Shown piece after piece: positions 17,061 through 26,608 of a stretch of 64,000 bases of DNA. Location of the stretch: NCBI RefSeq assembly GCF_030378205.1, contig NZ_CP127385.1:7480001-7544000 (forward strand), in the 5' to 3' direction. The notes under the pieces are model-generated. The model worked only from the letters and a program-made list of their open reading frames with translations. It was not told where the DNA came from and did not search any database. Position 1 is the stretch's first letter. Each line of letters begins with the position of its first letter. Both the position numbers and the translations under genes were made by a program. Source of the DNA: Bradyrhizobium sp. NP1. Its GTDB lineage: Bacteria; Pseudomonadota; Alphaproteobacteria; Rhizobiales; Xanthobacteraceae.

Positions 17061-18365
17061 TCACACATGCACCGGCGCGCGGACGCGGCCGGCATCGCCG
17101 AACACGCGCAAGTACCGCTCGATCTCGGCGGGATTGCCGGTGGCCTTTTCCGGATTGTCCGACAGTTTCACCGCCGGGCGTCCGTCGACCGAGGTCACCT
17201 TGCAGACGATCGAGATCGGATCGAGAAAGACCGAGCCGTCCGGCGCGCAGCCGATGAAATCATTGGTGAGATTGGTGCCCCAGCCGAACGAGATGCGCAC
17301 GCGCCCGGCGAAATGCCGATAGGTCTCCTCGATCGAGCCGACATCCATGGCGTCGGAGAAGACGAGCAGCTTGTCCTTCGGGTTACGGCCCTTCTTCGCC
17401 CACCACGTGATGATCTCTTCGCCCGCCTCGATCGGCGGCGCGCTGTCGGGACGGAAGCCGGTCCAGTCCGCGACCCATTCCGGCGCGTCGCGCAAAAACA
17501 CCTTGGTGCCGAACGCATCGGGCAGCGCGATCAGGAGATTGCCGCCATAGGTGTGCCGCCACTGGTCGAGGATGCGGTAGGGCGCCCAGCGCAATTCGGC
17601 GTCGTCATTGGCGAGCGCGGCCGCGACCATCGGCAGCTCGTGCGCATTGGTGCCGATCGCCTCGAGATCGTTGTCCATCGCGAGCAGAACGTTGGAGGTG
17701 CCGATGAAGCAGGGCCCGAGTCCCTCCTTCACCGCCTCCACGCACCAGCGCTGCCACAGAAAGCCGTGGCGCCGCCGCGTGCCGAAGTCCGACAGCCTGA
17801 GATCAGGCAGCTGGCGCAGCCGCTCGACCTTGCTCCATAGCTTGGCCTTGGCGCGGGCATAGAGCACGTCGAGCGCAAAGCGGCCCTGGCCCTTCAGCAC
17901 CGCGCGCGAGCGCAGCTCGTTGAGGATCGCGAGCGCGGGAATCTCCCACATCGTGGTGTGCGTCCACGGCCCGTGGAAATGCAGCTCATACTGGCCCTCG
18001 ACTTTGCGCAGCTCGTATTCCGGCAGGCGGAAGCCGGCCAGCCAGTTGATGAAGTCGGCCGAGAACATGTGGGTCTTGCCGTAGAAGGTGTTGCCGGCAA
18101 GCCAGATCAATTCCTTCTTGGTGAAGCGGATGGTGCGCGCGTGATCGAGCTGGGCGCGCAGCTCGCCCTCGTCGATGATCTCGGCAAGGCGGACATGGCG
18201 GGAGCGGTTGATGACCGAAAAGGTGACCTTCTGAGTCGGGTAGAATTCCCGAATCATCTGCATCATCAAAAGCTTGTAGAAATCGGTATCGAGCAGGCTG
18301 CGCACGATCGGGTCGAGCCGCCAGCTGTGGTTGTAGGTCCGGCTTGCAATGTCGGTCACGGTCAT
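17061..18365 (-). CDS. pncB: Nicotinate phosphoribosyltransferase
   Basis: The 434-residue enzyme joins nicotinate to PRPP, with ATP hydrolysis, in NAD salvage (Preiss-Handler pathway). The N-terminal [14 protein letters not shown] segment and FSVINRSR are typical. The phosphoribosyl-binding barrel includes [33 protein letters not shown] and, near the end, [13 protein letters not shown] and [10 protein letters not shown]. Its length matches bacterial PncB. It is a single gene, transcribed toward the dispersed repeat. Confidence 0.96.
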   Translation of the reverse strand: MTVTDIASRTYNHSWRLDPIVRSLLDTDFYKLLMMQMIREFYPTQKVTFSVINRSRHVRLAEIIDEGELRAQLDHARTIRFTKKELIWLAGNTFYGKTHMFSADFINWLAGFRLPEYELRKVEGQYELHFHGPWTHTTMWEIPALAILNELRSRAVLKGQGRFALDVLYARAKAKLWSKVERLRQLPDLRLSDFGTRRRHGFLWQRWCVEAVKEGLGPCFIGTSNVLLAMDNDLEAIGTNAHELPMVAAALANDDAELRWAPYRILDQWRHTYGGNLLIALPDAFGTKVFLRDAPEWVADWTGFRPDSAPPIEAGEEIITWWAKKGRNPKDKLLVFSDAMDVGSIEETYRHFAGRVRISFGWGTNLTNDFIGCAPDGSVFLDPISIVCKVTSVDGRPAVKLSDNPEKATGNPAEIERYLRVFGDAGRVRAPVHV

Positions 18366-18448
18366 GGCGCAACTCTAGCGCGCGGCGCGCGCCGCAAAAA
18401 GAGGGGTTGGCGGCACCGATCGATGCGGTTTTCGCCGCTTGACGCCCC

Positions 18449-19411
18449 TCAGGCCCCCTTGTCGAGCAGCCGCCTGAAATCGGCGCGGGCGCGCTCGGCC
18501 TCGGCACGCGCTATCGGGGCGGCATCTCGCAGGCCGAAATAGCCATGGATAAGGCCCGCGCCCTCATGATGCGTTGCCGGAACCCCGGCGGCCTTGAGCG
18601 CGGCGACATAGGCCGCGCCCTCGTCGCGCAGCGGATCGAACCAGGCGGTGGTGACGACCGCTGGTGCCACGCCCGCGAGGCTGTTGGCGCGCAGCGGCGA
18701 GACGCGCCAGTCCGCACTGTCCTTGAGGTCGGCGAGATAATGCCCGGCGAACCACTGCATGACCGCGTGCGACAGAAAATAGCCTTCGGCGTTCTCGGTG
18801 CGCGAGGGATAGCGCGCATTCACCGCGGCGTCGCGATAGCCGCCGAGCGCGTCGGTGACGGGATAGACCAGGAGTTGCCCCGCAAGCCTGATGCCGGTAT
18901 CGCGGCAGGCGATCGCGGTCGCCGCCGCAAGGTTGCCGCCGGCGCTGTCACCGGCGACGCCGACGCGGGCCGCGTTGCCGCCGAACTCGGCGATGCGCGC
19001 GATCACGTCGCGCACCGCGGCAAAGGCATCCTCGAACGCGCCGGGAAAACGCGTCTCCGGAGGGCGGCGATAATCGACCGACACGACGATGCTGCCGGTC
19101 TCGATGGCGAGCAAGCGCGCCTGGCGATCATGGGTCTCGAGATCGCCGGCGACCCAGCCGCCGCCATGGAAGAACACCACCGTCGGCGCTTTGCCGGTGC
19201 CATCGCGATAGACGCGGGCATCGAGCGGCGCAGCGCCGCCTTTCACTTTGATGTCGGCCACATCAGCGACCGGCGGCGGCGGCACCGCGGCGCGGGAGGC
19301 CGCCAGCGCCCGCAGCGCCTCGCGCGCGCTTTGCGGTGTCATCACGGTGGGATCACGCAGCGGCAGCAGCGGAATGATGCCGGCAATGACGGGATCGAGC
19401 GGAGCGGCCAT
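18449..19411 (-). CDS. Alpha/beta hydrolase, hormone-sensitive-lipase-type esterase
   Basis: This 320-residue cytosolic esterase has the HGGG oxyanion motif (VVFFHGGGWVAGD near residue 75), the nucleophile elbow GDSAGG (near 153), and a catalytic Asp and His in WFDPLRDEG and LIHGYFGL. Its start lies 12 bases past the stop of the flavin monooxygenase gene, and its ribosome site GAGGA overlaps that stop codon, so the two are probably translated together. A monooxygenase coupled to an esterase is the usual arrangement for Baeyer-Villiger-type oxidation of ketones followed by ester hydrolysis. The substrate is unknown. Confidence 0.92.
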   Translation of the reverse strand: MAAPLDPVIAGIIPLLPLRDPTVMTPQSAREALRALAASRAAVPPPPVADVADIKVKGGAAPLDARVYRDGTGKAPTVVFFHGGGWVAGDLETHDRQARLLAIETGSIVVSVDYRRPPETRFPGAFEDAFAAVRDVIARIAEFGGNAARVGVAGDSAGGNLAAATAIACRDTGIRLAGQLLVYPVTDALGGYRDAAVNARYPSRTENAEGYFLSHAVMQWFAGHYLADLKDSADWRVSPLRANSLAGVAPAVVTTAWFDPLRDEGAAYVAALKAAGVPATHHEGAGLIHGYFGLRDAAPIARAEAERARADFRRLLDKGA

Positions 19412-19423
19412 GGCGGCAAATCC

Positions 19424-21193
19424 TCAGTTCAACAGTTTTGGCAATGTTCCGGCCTCGATCGCCGCGATCTGCAGGGCGATCAGGCGGCTGTAGATGCGGG
19501 CCTGCGAGAACGCACCGCCCGTGAACCACAGGCCGGGCTGACCGGTGCGCGTCCACATGTTGCGCAGCTCCTGGCTTGCCTCGTCAAAACCCCAGACCCG
19601 GCCGACGCGGCGCGCAACCTCGGCACCGAACAGTCTCGCCAGGAGATGATCGAGACCCTTGTAGCCGGTCGCGAGCACGAACAATTCGGCCGACAGCATC
19701 GAGCCATCCTTCAGCCGCAGGCCATCGGCGACGAACGCATCGATATCGGCGGCCTGGATCAGGCGGATCTTCCCGTCGGCGATCAGTTCGGAGCAGCCGA
19801 CATTGAAATAATAGCCGCCGCCGCGGGAGCGGAATTTGAGCGGCCAGCCGGTGCCGTCCTCGCCGAATTCGAGCCGGAAGCCGGCACGCGCCAGCCGCGC
19901 GAGCAAGGGCGCATCGAGCGTCTTCACCTCGTCGGTGACAAGCTTGTGCGCCATCTTCATGACCGGCAGCGGCACGCCGGAATTGATGATGTCGCGCACC
20001 TCGATCGGCGGGCCGTCGCCAAGATAGGTTCTGTCGTAGAGCTGCGCCGGCTCGACATTGACGATCATGGTCGGGCTGCGCTGCACCATGGTGACGCGCG
20101 CGCCCGCCGCATGCAATTCCTGGCAGATGTCATGGGCGCTGGTGCCGGTGCCGAACACCACGACCGAGCGGCCGGCCCATTCCTTGCCCGCCACGAACTG
20201 GCTCGAATGCAGCACGCACCCGGCAAAGTTCTCGATGTCCTCGATCACGGGAATGTTCGGCGTGCCGCTGACGCTGGTCGCAATCACGATATGCTTGGGC
20301 CGCAGCGTGCGGCTGACGCCATCGCGCGTCAGCGTCGCGGTCCAACGCTGGCTCATATCATCATACGATGCGCCCTCGAAGCTCGTGCGGGTCCAGAAGT
20401 CGAGCTCCATGATGTCGACATAGCTTTGCAGCCAGTTCGCGACCTGGTCCTTCGGAATGTAGTCCGGAAAGGTCACGGGGAATGGCAAATAGCGCAGATG
20501 ATTGACCGGCGTCTTGTTGTGCAGCTTCAGCCCGCGATAGCGCTGCCGCCAATTGTCGCCGATGCGCTCTTCGCGATCGACGATCAGCGCGCCAAGCCCG
20601 ATGCGCTTCAACTCGACCGCGGCCGAGATGCCGGCATGGCCGCCGCCGACGATCAGCACGTCGGGATCGCGGTCATGATAGGCCGATGCGGCCTGGCGCT
20701 GCTCCAGCCCATCGGGCGCGGCAAAATCCCGCGTCGTGCTTGCCGCCGCGCGGCTTTCGCGCGTCGTGCAGATGCGGTCAAAGTCGAGCAGGGTCGAGAG
20801 CGTCCATGCGACCGGACGCCCGCTGCGCGAGGCCACGAGCCGCAGCGCGCCAAGCGCGGGGCCGTTCGCGGTCTCGAACGCGAACACGGCCTCGACCACC
20901 TCGCGGCCGGCCATTATGGCCCGGCGCGGCAGCAGCATTTCGGTCGCGATCCGAAATCCGTGTGCAGCGGCCTGCGCGCTGCGCTGCTTGAGCTCGCGCA
21001 CGACCGTCTCGCGGCCGCTGAAGGTTGCAAAGGTCCAGGACATGCCGAGCAGGTTTCGCCAATGGCTGTCGGCGGCAAACAGGGTGGCCAGCGCGCGCTC
21101 CGATCCGTCCGTCAACGCGGCATCGAAGGCGCCGATCCATTCGGCGGCCTGGTCGAGAGCTTCCTCCGCGTCACGCTTGGATTTGTCCAGCAC
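19424..21193 (-). CDS. Flavin-containing monooxygenase with N-terminal SnoaL-like domain
   Basis: About 589 residues from the GTG at 21193 (an in-frame ATG at 21256 would add 21). Residues 1-150 look like an NTF2/SnoaL-like domain (WIGAFDAAL, LFAADSHWRNLL, FATFSGRETV). From about 180 comes the FAD-binding VLIVGGGHAGISAAVE, then the FMO fingerprint FAGCVLHSSQF, the NADPH-binding VVVFGTGTSAHDI and the C-terminal LFVLATGYKG. This is the architecture of YUCCA/FMO-like oxidoreductases that oxygenate carbonyl or heteroatom substrates. It is translationally coupled to the esterase downstream and lies next to other oxidoreductases. Confidence 0.9.
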   Translation of the reverse strand: MLDKSKRDAEEALDQAAEWIGAFDAALTDGSERALATLFAADSHWRNLLGMSWTFATFSGRETVVRELKQRSAQAAAHGFRIATEMLLPRRAIMAGREVVEAVFAFETANGPALGALRLVASRSGRPVAWTLSTLLDFDRICTTRESRAAASTTRDFAAPDGLEQRQAASAYHDRDPDVLIVGGGHAGISAAVELKRIGLGALIVDREERIGDNWRQRYRGLKLHNKTPVNHLRYLPFPVTFPDYIPKDQVANWLQSYVDIMELDFWTRTSFEGASYDDMSQRWTATLTRDGVSRTLRPKHIVIATSVSGTPNIPVIEDIENFAGCVLHSSQFVAGKEWAGRSVVVFGTGTSAHDICQELHAAGARVTMVQRSPTMIVNVEPAQLYDRTYLGDGPPIEVRDIINSGVPLPVMKMAHKLVTDEVKTLDAPLLARLARAGFRLEFGEDGTGWPLKFRSRGGGYYFNVGCSELIADGKIRLIQAADIDAFVADGLRLKDGSMLSAELFVLATGYKGLDHLLARLFGAEVARRVGRVWGFDEASQELRNMWTRTGQPGLWFTGGAFSQARIYSRLIALQIAAIEAGTLPKLLN

Positions 21194-21326
21194 GGTCGCG
21201 CTTTCTTGCCGGTCGAGGCGTTGTCCTATCTGACAACAGCGCTCGACAAAGCACAACCGGCGGAAAACGCGATGGCTTGATGCGGGGCGGCATGGCTGCC
21301 GCTCCGCACCGATCGGCGCCTTCGCC

Positions 21327-22427
21327 TCACGCCGCTTTCACGAAAGAGGCATCGAGATGTTTCAGGCGCGGCATCACTTCCTGCTTCAACAGCTTCAATG
21401 AGTGGTGCCAGGCTTCGCCCTTGTGCTTGTAGTCGAAGCCGAACACCAAAAGCGTGCCGAAGCCGCCGACCTCCTGATAGATCGTCTCGATCTTCTCGGT
21501 GACGGTCGATGGCGAGCCGACGATCCAGTTGTGGCGCGCGCAATAGTCCACGGTGACGTCGCTGTCCGGCACGTCGGGGCTCGCCTTGAGGTAATCCTTG
21601 AAACCGAAATGGCCGAGCAGCGGCAGGAAATATTCGCCCATCATCCGGCCCATCATGTCGCCGGCCGACAGTTTCCAGGCCTCCTCGTCGGTATCGGCGA
21701 CGAACACCTCGCGCACCAGCCGCCAGTCGCGGCGGCTGGGCTTGCGTCCGGTCTTGGCGGCGCCCGCCTCGACCGATTCCCAGTGGCTGCCGACATAGGC
21801 CGGATTGAGGTTGAGGCTCATCGGGATATAGCCGCGCTCGCCTGCGAGCTTCAGCGTGTCGGAGCCCTTGCTCAGGCCCGCAACCCCGATCGGCGGATGC
21901 GGCGCCTGCTTCGGCTTGAGGTGGGGTTTCAGGAAATCGAACATCGTGTCCGGCTTGGTCACCGTCCAGTATTTGCCCTTGTGGGTGAAAGGCGCGTCCT
22001 CGGTCCACAGCCGCATGATGATTTCCAGCGCCTCGCGCGTCATCTCGCGGTTCTGCCCGGACATGCCGTCGACATTGAACATCGCCCAGTCGCTCGGCAG
22101 GCCCGACGCGGCGACGCCGAAATTCAGGCGCCCGTCCGAGAGATGGTCGAGCATCGCCACGCGGTTCGCAAGCTCCGCCGGGTGATGATACGGCAGCAGG
22201 AAGCCGCCCGGGCCGAGGCGGATATTTTTGGTCTCGCGCAGCGCCTGCGCGACCAGGAGATCGGGCGAGGGATGCGGCTCCCATGGCGCGGTATGATGCT
22301 CGCCGATCCAGGCCTCCTGATAGCCCAGCTCATCCAGCCAGCGCAGCACTTGCAGGTCCCAATCGTGCCCTTCCTTCAGGCCGCACTCCGGGGGATGCGA
22401 GGGCATCGCAAAATATCCGAGCTCCAT
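21327..22427 (-). CDS. LLM class flavin-dependent oxidoreductase
   Basis: The 366-residue luciferase-like monooxygenase begins MELGYFAMPSHPPECG. The bacterial-luciferase TIM barrel is evident from EAWIGEHHTAPWEP, LGPGGFLLPYHHPAELA, HLSDGRLNFGVAASGLPSDW and PIGVAGLSKGS. Such enzymes use reduced FMN to hydroxylate or cleave small organic substrates. The ATG at 22427 has AGGA 7 bases upstream; the longer open frame to 22580 is overlapping non-coding sequence. It lies 133 bases upstream of the FMO gene on the same strand, so it may belong to the same unit. Confidence 0.93.
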   Translation of the reverse strand: MELGYFAMPSHPPECGLKEGHDWDLQVLRWLDELGYQEAWIGEHHTAPWEPHPSPDLLVAQALRETKNIRLGPGGFLLPYHHPAELANRVAMLDHLSDGRLNFGVAASGLPSDWAMFNVDGMSGQNREMTREALEIIMRLWTEDAPFTHKGKYWTVTKPDTMFDFLKPHLKPKQAPHPPIGVAGLSKGSDTLKLAGERGYIPMSLNLNPAYVGSHWESVEAGAAKTGRKPSRRDWRLVREVFVADTDEEAWKLSAGDMMGRMMGEYFLPLLGHFGFKDYLKASPDVPDSDVTVDYCARHNWIVGSPSTVTEKIETIYQEVGGFGTLLVFGFDYKHKGEAWHHSLKLLKQEVMPRLKHLDASFVKAA

Positions 22428-22554
22428 GGCTGTTTCCTCATCGCTGTTCATTGTTGTTGTTCGCGTCCTGTGGACGCTGCCCGGAAGTACCCGCCTTGGT
22501 TGCGGCGGAATAATGGCCTCGCAGGCGCAAGCGGCAGCGACGCCTGACAGCCCT

Positions 22555-22968
22555 TCACTTCCTGCCGCGCGCGATCGCACCCGCGACGATCTGCATCACC
22601 ACGCCAACGCTCCAGGCCGCCATGATCGCGACCGTCCAGGCGATGTGCAGGTCTTCGCGCAATATGATCACGCCGACCGACGCAAACGCGGCCAGCGCGG
22701 CGAGGAACGTGCCGACGGCGCTCAGGAATTCCGCGGCATCGATGTCACGCGGATCGTCATGTTCGTGGAAGGGCTTTGGCGGCGTGTCGATGCCGAGATA
22801 GAAGCCGACCGCGCCGCCGATCATCATGAACAGAATGAAGGCCTGCGAGGTGAAGAAGGAGATGGTCGACCCAACGTGGGCGCCTACGAACAGGCCGCTG
22901 GCGGCACCCGCCATCGCAAGGCCGATGCGTTCGAGGACGTGAGCGGATTTCCTGATGCGAAAGCGCAT
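22555..22968 (-). CDS. Small integral membrane protein, function unknown
   Basis: The 137-residue protein begins MRFRIRKSAHVLERIG and has four probable membrane segments: around LAMAGAASGLFVGAHVG, AFILFMMIGGAVGFYLG, FLSAVGTFLAALAAFASVGVII and AWTVAIMAAWSVGVVM. A conserved soluble loop HEHDDPRDIDAAEF separates the second and third. I do not recognise a characterised family. An in-frame GTG at 22977 would add three residues. Confidence 0.75.
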   Translation of the reverse strand: MRFRIRKSAHVLERIGLAMAGAASGLFVGAHVGSTISFFTSQAFILFMMIGGAVGFYLGIDTPPKPFHEHDDPRDIDAAEFLSAVGTFLAALAAFASVGVIILREDLHIAWTVAIMAAWSVGVVMQIVAGAIARGRK

Positions 22969-23116
22969 GGCGGTCACTCGCAGGACGCCGGCGCCGGAGT
23001 GTAGGACGTTTTGTCACGTCGCGAAAGGGAGCATGCGGAGTACGCCCGATGGAGCTCACTCGCGTGAGCAATACCGCGGCATGGAATTCCGCGCACAGCC
23101 TGCGGCGACCGGAGCT

Positions 23117-24229
23117 TCAGCGCCCGCCGAAGGTCGTTGCGCCGAACAGCGTCTTGTGCGTCGAGGGCTGCGAGCGCCAGTATTGCGGCGGGGCATAGAC
23201 CTGGCCGCCGAGCGCGGCCGCCGCGTGCCAGCCCCAGCGCGGGTCGTAGAGCATGCCGCGGGCGAGGGCGACCATGTCGGCGCTGCCCGAGGCCACGATC
23301 TCTTCCGCGTGCTTCGGCTCCGTGATCAGTCCGACCGCGATGGTGTTGACGCCCGCTTCCTCGCGGATCGCCTTCGCGAACGGCACCTGGTAGCCGGGCC
23401 CGAGCGGGATCTTCTGCAATGGCGACACCCCGCCGGAGGACGCAACGATCCAGTCGACGCCATGCTTCTTCAGTTGTTTCGCAAGCTCGATCGTCTGCGC
23501 GAGGTCCCAGCCACCCTCGAGCCAGTCGGTCGCCGACACCCGAAAGCCAACGGGCTTGTGGTCCGGGAAGGCGGCACGCACGGCGTCGAACACTTCCAGC
23601 GGATAGCGCATCCGGTTTTCGAGTGATCCGCCATATCGATCGGTGCGCTTGTTTGCGATCGGCGACAGGAATTCGTGCAGCAAATAGCCGTGGGCGCCAT
23701 GCAGCTCGAGGGCGTCGATCCCAAGCCGGTCGGCGCGCCGGGCCGCCTGAACGAAGGCATCGCGGATGCGCGCCAATCCGGCGTCATCCAGCGCCATCGG
23801 CGCAGCTTCGCCCTCCTTTTGCGGGACTGCGGATGGCGCCACCGTCTGCCAGCCTCCTTCGGAAAGCGGGATCAATTGCCCGCCCTCCCAGGGACGATGG
23901 CTCGAGCCCTTGCGGCCGGCATGGGCGAGCTGCATCGCGATCGCGGCCTTGGCGTATTTGCGCGCCGCGGCCAGGATCGGCCTCAGCGCGGCTTCCGTGG
24001 CGTCGTTCCACAGGCCGAGGCAACCCGGCGTGATGCGCCCGATGGCTTCGACATGGGTGGCCTCGATGCAGAACATCGCAGCGCCCGACAGCGCGAGGCT
24101 GTTGATATGGGTGAAATGCCAGTCGGTCGCCGCGCCGTCGACGGCCGAATACTGGCACATCGGCGATACCAGGATGCGGTTGGGAAGCTTCAGGCCGCGC
24201 AGCTCGATGGGCTGGAACAGGGCGCTCAT
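23117..24229 (-). CDS. NADH:flavin oxidoreductase, old yellow enzyme (YqjM-like)
   Basis: The 370-residue FMN enzyme begins MSALFQPIELRGLKLPNR. The family signatures are SPMCQYSAVDG (the Cys of the YqjM type), LAHAGRKGSS, ELHGAHGYLLHEFLSP and TDRYGGSLENRMRYPLEV, and the barrel closes with MVALARGMLYDPRW. These ene-reductases use NAD(P)H to reduce activated C=C bonds. I used the ATG at 24229, because the longer frame to 24295 lacks family similarity and a ribosome site. It lies beside the LLM and FMO genes on the same strand. Confidence 0.95.
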   Translation of the reverse strand: MSALFQPIELRGLKLPNRILVSPMCQYSAVDGAATDWHFTHINSLALSGAAMFCIEATHVEAIGRITPGCLGLWNDATEAALRPILAAARKYAKAAIAMQLAHAGRKGSSHRPWEGGQLIPLSEGGWQTVAPSAVPQKEGEAAPMALDDAGLARIRDAFVQAARRADRLGIDALELHGAHGYLLHEFLSPIANKRTDRYGGSLENRMRYPLEVFDAVRAAFPDHKPVGFRVSATDWLEGGWDLAQTIELAKQLKKHGVDWIVASSGGVSPLQKIPLGPGYQVPFAKAIREEAGVNTIAVGLITEPKHAEEIVASGSADMVALARGMLYDPRWGWHAAAALGGQVYAPPQYWRSQPSTHKTLFGATTFGGR

Positions 24230-24331
24230 GCGTGGCTCCGGATCTTGAGGGAAAGCCTGCGTTACCTTCCTAGCCGGTGACAGCTCGCTGCTCAACCGCG
24301 CTGCGGGCGGATCACCGTTTCCGGAAACGGG

Positions 24332-24496
24332 CTAGTGTGGCGGTTCAGAAGTCCGCACCATTGTCGCCGCGAGTTCGTCATGCGGACTTCTGAACCAAGG
24401 CCACATTAGTTCAATAAGTTGCTAGTGTCCCTTCGATTCCGAAGTTCGCAAACGAGGGGCCGCAGAATGATGCGAACTTCGGAATCGGGACATTAG
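24332..24496. repeat. Pair of CTAG-bounded hairpin elements
   Basis: Unit A (24332-24409) runs CTAGTGTGGC, 16-bp stem GGTTCAGAAGTCCGCA, loop, TGCGGACTTCTGAACC, then GGCCACATTAG. Unit B (24422-24496) runs CTAGTGTCCC, 17-bp stem CGATTCCGAAGTTCGCA, loop, TGCGAACTTCGGAATCG, then GGGACATTAG. Both stems are perfect and the outer arms also pair (GTGGC with GCCAC in A, GTCCC with GGGAC in B). The stem sequences of A and B differ at several places, but each difference is compensated on the other arm. The pair sits between the OYE and Bug genes. Confidence 0.9.
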
Positions 24497-24514
24497 CGCA
24501 TTGCCTGATCGCAC

Positions 24515-25489
24515 CTATTGCTGGATCCCGGCCGCCTTGATGACGTCGAGGTTCGCGACGAGCTCGCGCCGGATCAGCTCGTCCATCTGCTGCGGCGTCA
24601 TCGGCATCGGCTCGACGCCGAGCTGCCTGAAGCTCGCCTGGACCGCCGGATCGTTGAGCACGCGCATGCCGGCGGCATGAAACTTCTCGACGATGTCGCG
24701 CGGGGTCTTGGCCGGCATGAACACGCCGAACCAGATCGCGCTCTCGGCATTCTTCAGCCCGGCCTCCTGCGGCGTCGGCACGTCAGGCAGATCGGCGACG
24801 CGCTTTTCGGTCGAGACCAGCAGCGCGCGCACCCGCCCCTCGCGGATCAGCGGCAGCGCGGTGGCGACCGGGCAGAAATAGAAGTCGATGCGGCCGCCGA
24901 GGATGTCGGTGATCACCTCGGCGCCGCCGCGGTAGGGCACATGCGTCGCCTCGAAGCCTGCGGCGAGGCGAAATTTTTCCGCGCTGATATGCACGGCGCT
25001 GCCGATGCCGACCGAGCCGAAGGAGATCGATCCCGGCTTCGCCCGGGCATCGGCGATGAAGTCCTGCACGGACTTCCAGGGGCGAGCGAGCGGCACGATC
25101 ATCACATTGGCGCTGCGGCCGATCATCAGCGTCGAGGCAAGATCGCCGGCGGTGTCGAAGGACAGCCTGCTGTAGATCGCCGGCGCGATGGTCAGCGCCG
25201 AGGAATTGGCGAGGATGTTGTAGCCGTCGGGCTCGGCCTTTGCCACCAGCGCCGTGCCGAGCGTGCCACCGGCGCCGGCGCGGTTCTCGATCACGATGGG
25301 CTGGCCAAGCTCGGCGGCCAGCCGATCGAACACCAGCCGCGGCACCACGTCGGCGGCGCTGCCTGCGCCGAACGGGATCGTGGCCTTGATCAGCCGAGAC
25401 GGCCAGGGCGCCGACAAGGTCTCGGCCTGCGCGATTGTGCTGGCGAAGAGGCAGGCGGCCAGCAGCGCGTATCGAAGGAGGCGGTTCAT
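24515..25489 (-). CDS. Tripartite tricarboxylate transporter receptor (Bug family)
   Basis: The 324-residue periplasmic solute receptor begins MNRLLRYALLAACLFASTIAQA with a signal peptide. Family landmarks are PFGAGSAADVVPRLV, VIENRAGAGGTLGT, FGSVGIGSAVHISAEKF and VPYRGGAEVITDILGGRIDF. Bug proteins deliver carboxylates to TctAB-type permeases or have signalling roles; none of the permease subunits is encoded nearby, which is common for this expanded family. GGAGG precedes the ATG at 25489. The C-terminus ends DVIKAAGIQQ. Confidence 0.93.
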   Translation of the reverse strand: MNRLLRYALLAACLFASTIAQAETLSAPWPSRLIKATIPFGAGSAADVVPRLVFDRLAAELGQPIVIENRAGAGGTLGTALVAKAEPDGYNILANSSALTIAPAIYSRLSFDTAGDLASTLMIGRSANVMIVPLARPWKSVQDFIADARAKPGSISFGSVGIGSAVHISAEKFRLAAGFEATHVPYRGGAEVITDILGGRIDFYFCPVATALPLIREGRVRALLVSTEKRVADLPDVPTPQEAGLKNAESAIWFGVFMPAKTPRDIVEKFHAAGMRVLNDPAVQASFRQLGVEPMPMTPQQMDELIRRELVANLDVIKAAGIQQ

Positions 25490-25531
25490 CGTCGGCAAGC
25501 TTATCGCCGCCCCCGCCGAAATCAATTCCGT

Positions 25532-26608
25532 CTACTCCACCAGCTTGAATTGCAGCAGCAGCGTGCGCTGGATCATCGAGAAATTGTCGTCCGAGACCAG
25601 GGTCAGGATGGTGTCGCCCTCCGCCGTGACATGGGCGTCGATGCCTTCCAGATTGTCGATCTCCTGGCCGAGATCGGCGTCGAAGATGCTGGCGCCGTCG
25701 ACCACCGCGCCCGGCTTGACCGCGTTCAAGGGGATGCGCCGGATCCGGATGCCGACGCCGGCGAGCAGGGAGAATTTCCGTTCCAGGATCAACAGATCGC
25801 CCGAGGCCAGCAGCACCGCGTCGCTGATATCGAAATTGTCGGTCCGGCGGATGCTGAACTCGCCCGGCGACGGGCCGCCGACCAGGAACGCCACCAGGTT
25901 GCCGGCGGGGTCGAGGCCGCGTTCGGACATCGCGATCAGCGTGCCGGCGAGCGGCAGGCCCTTGGGCACGAACACCAGCGCTTCCAGCCCGCGGTTGAAG
26001 GGAAGCTTCTTCACCGCAGGCGGCATCGGGAAGACTTCACCGCGCGTGCGGGTAAAACCCTTGGAGAAATCGAAGCGCAGCACCTGGTTGACGCGCTCGA
26101 GCCCGACATAGACGAAGGAGCCGTCGATCGCGATCGATTCGGAATCGAACCAGCCGCGCGTGGTGATCGGCCGCCCGTCCGGCCCGAGCATGGGCGCGGC
26201 CTCGACATCTTCGAGGCCTGCCATCTCGCGCCCGGCATAGCGGATGCGGCCGGTGAACCAGGTGCCCTTGTCGCTGAACGCAATGAAGCGCTCGCCCCTG
26301 GCATCGAGCCGGATGCCGGAGAGCCCGCCAAAGCCGCGGAAGCCCGAGGTGAGCACGAGCCCGCTGCGAAACTCCAGCGCGCCGAAGCGCACATGCGAGC
26401 GGTCGCGGGGATCGAACGACGGCAGCGGCCGCGCCTTGACCTCGATCGATACCGGTGCGGCGGCGGGAAATTCGTCCCCTGGCAGCGGCTTCGCCGCGGG
26501 CTGCGGCGCAAATTGTGCGCGAGCCATTCCGGACGCGGCGGCCGCCGACAGCGCTGCCGAAAATTCAAGGAAACGGCGGCGCGAGCACGCCTCAAGACCG
26601 CCGGTCAT
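25532..26608 (-). CDS. Esterase-like activity of phytase family protein, Tat-exported
   Basis: The 358-residue protein begins MTGGLEACSRRRFLEFSAAL. The twin-arginine motif RRRFLEF and an Ala-rich segment ending MARAQ predict Tat export. The mature part is a beta-propeller-like phytase-esterase domain (GGLSGIRLDARGERFIAFSDKG, RGWFDSESIAIDGSFVYVGLER, NFDISDAVLLASGDLLILER). No enzyme has been pinned to the substrate in most members. The longer start at 26677 lacks a place in the signal-peptide layout. It is 42 bases downstream of the Bug receptor gene start region on the same strand, possibly co-transcribed. Confidence 0.87.
   Translation of the reverse strand: MTGGLEACSRRRFLEFSAALSAAAASGMARAQFAPQPAAKPLPGDEFPAAAPVSIEVKARPLPSFDPRDRSHVRFGALEFRSGLVLTSGFRGFGGLSGIRLDARGERFIAFSDKGTWFTGRIRYAGREMAGLEDVEAAPMLGPDGRPITTRGWFDSESIAIDGSFVYVGLERVNQVLRFDFSKGFTRTRGEVFPMPPAVKKLPFNRGLEALVFVPKGLPLAGTLIAMSERGLDPAGNLVAFLVGGPSPGEFSIRRTDNFDISDAVLLASGDLLILERKFSLLAGVGIRIRRIPLNAVKPGAVVDGASIFDADLGQEIDNLEGIDAHVTAEGDTILTLVSDDNFSMIQRTLLLQFKLVE

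Noticed and set aside
18545..21280. A 911-codon plus-strand open frame opposite the esterase and FMO genes
   Set aside because: It crosses two genes with full motif support on the other strand and shows only biased composition.
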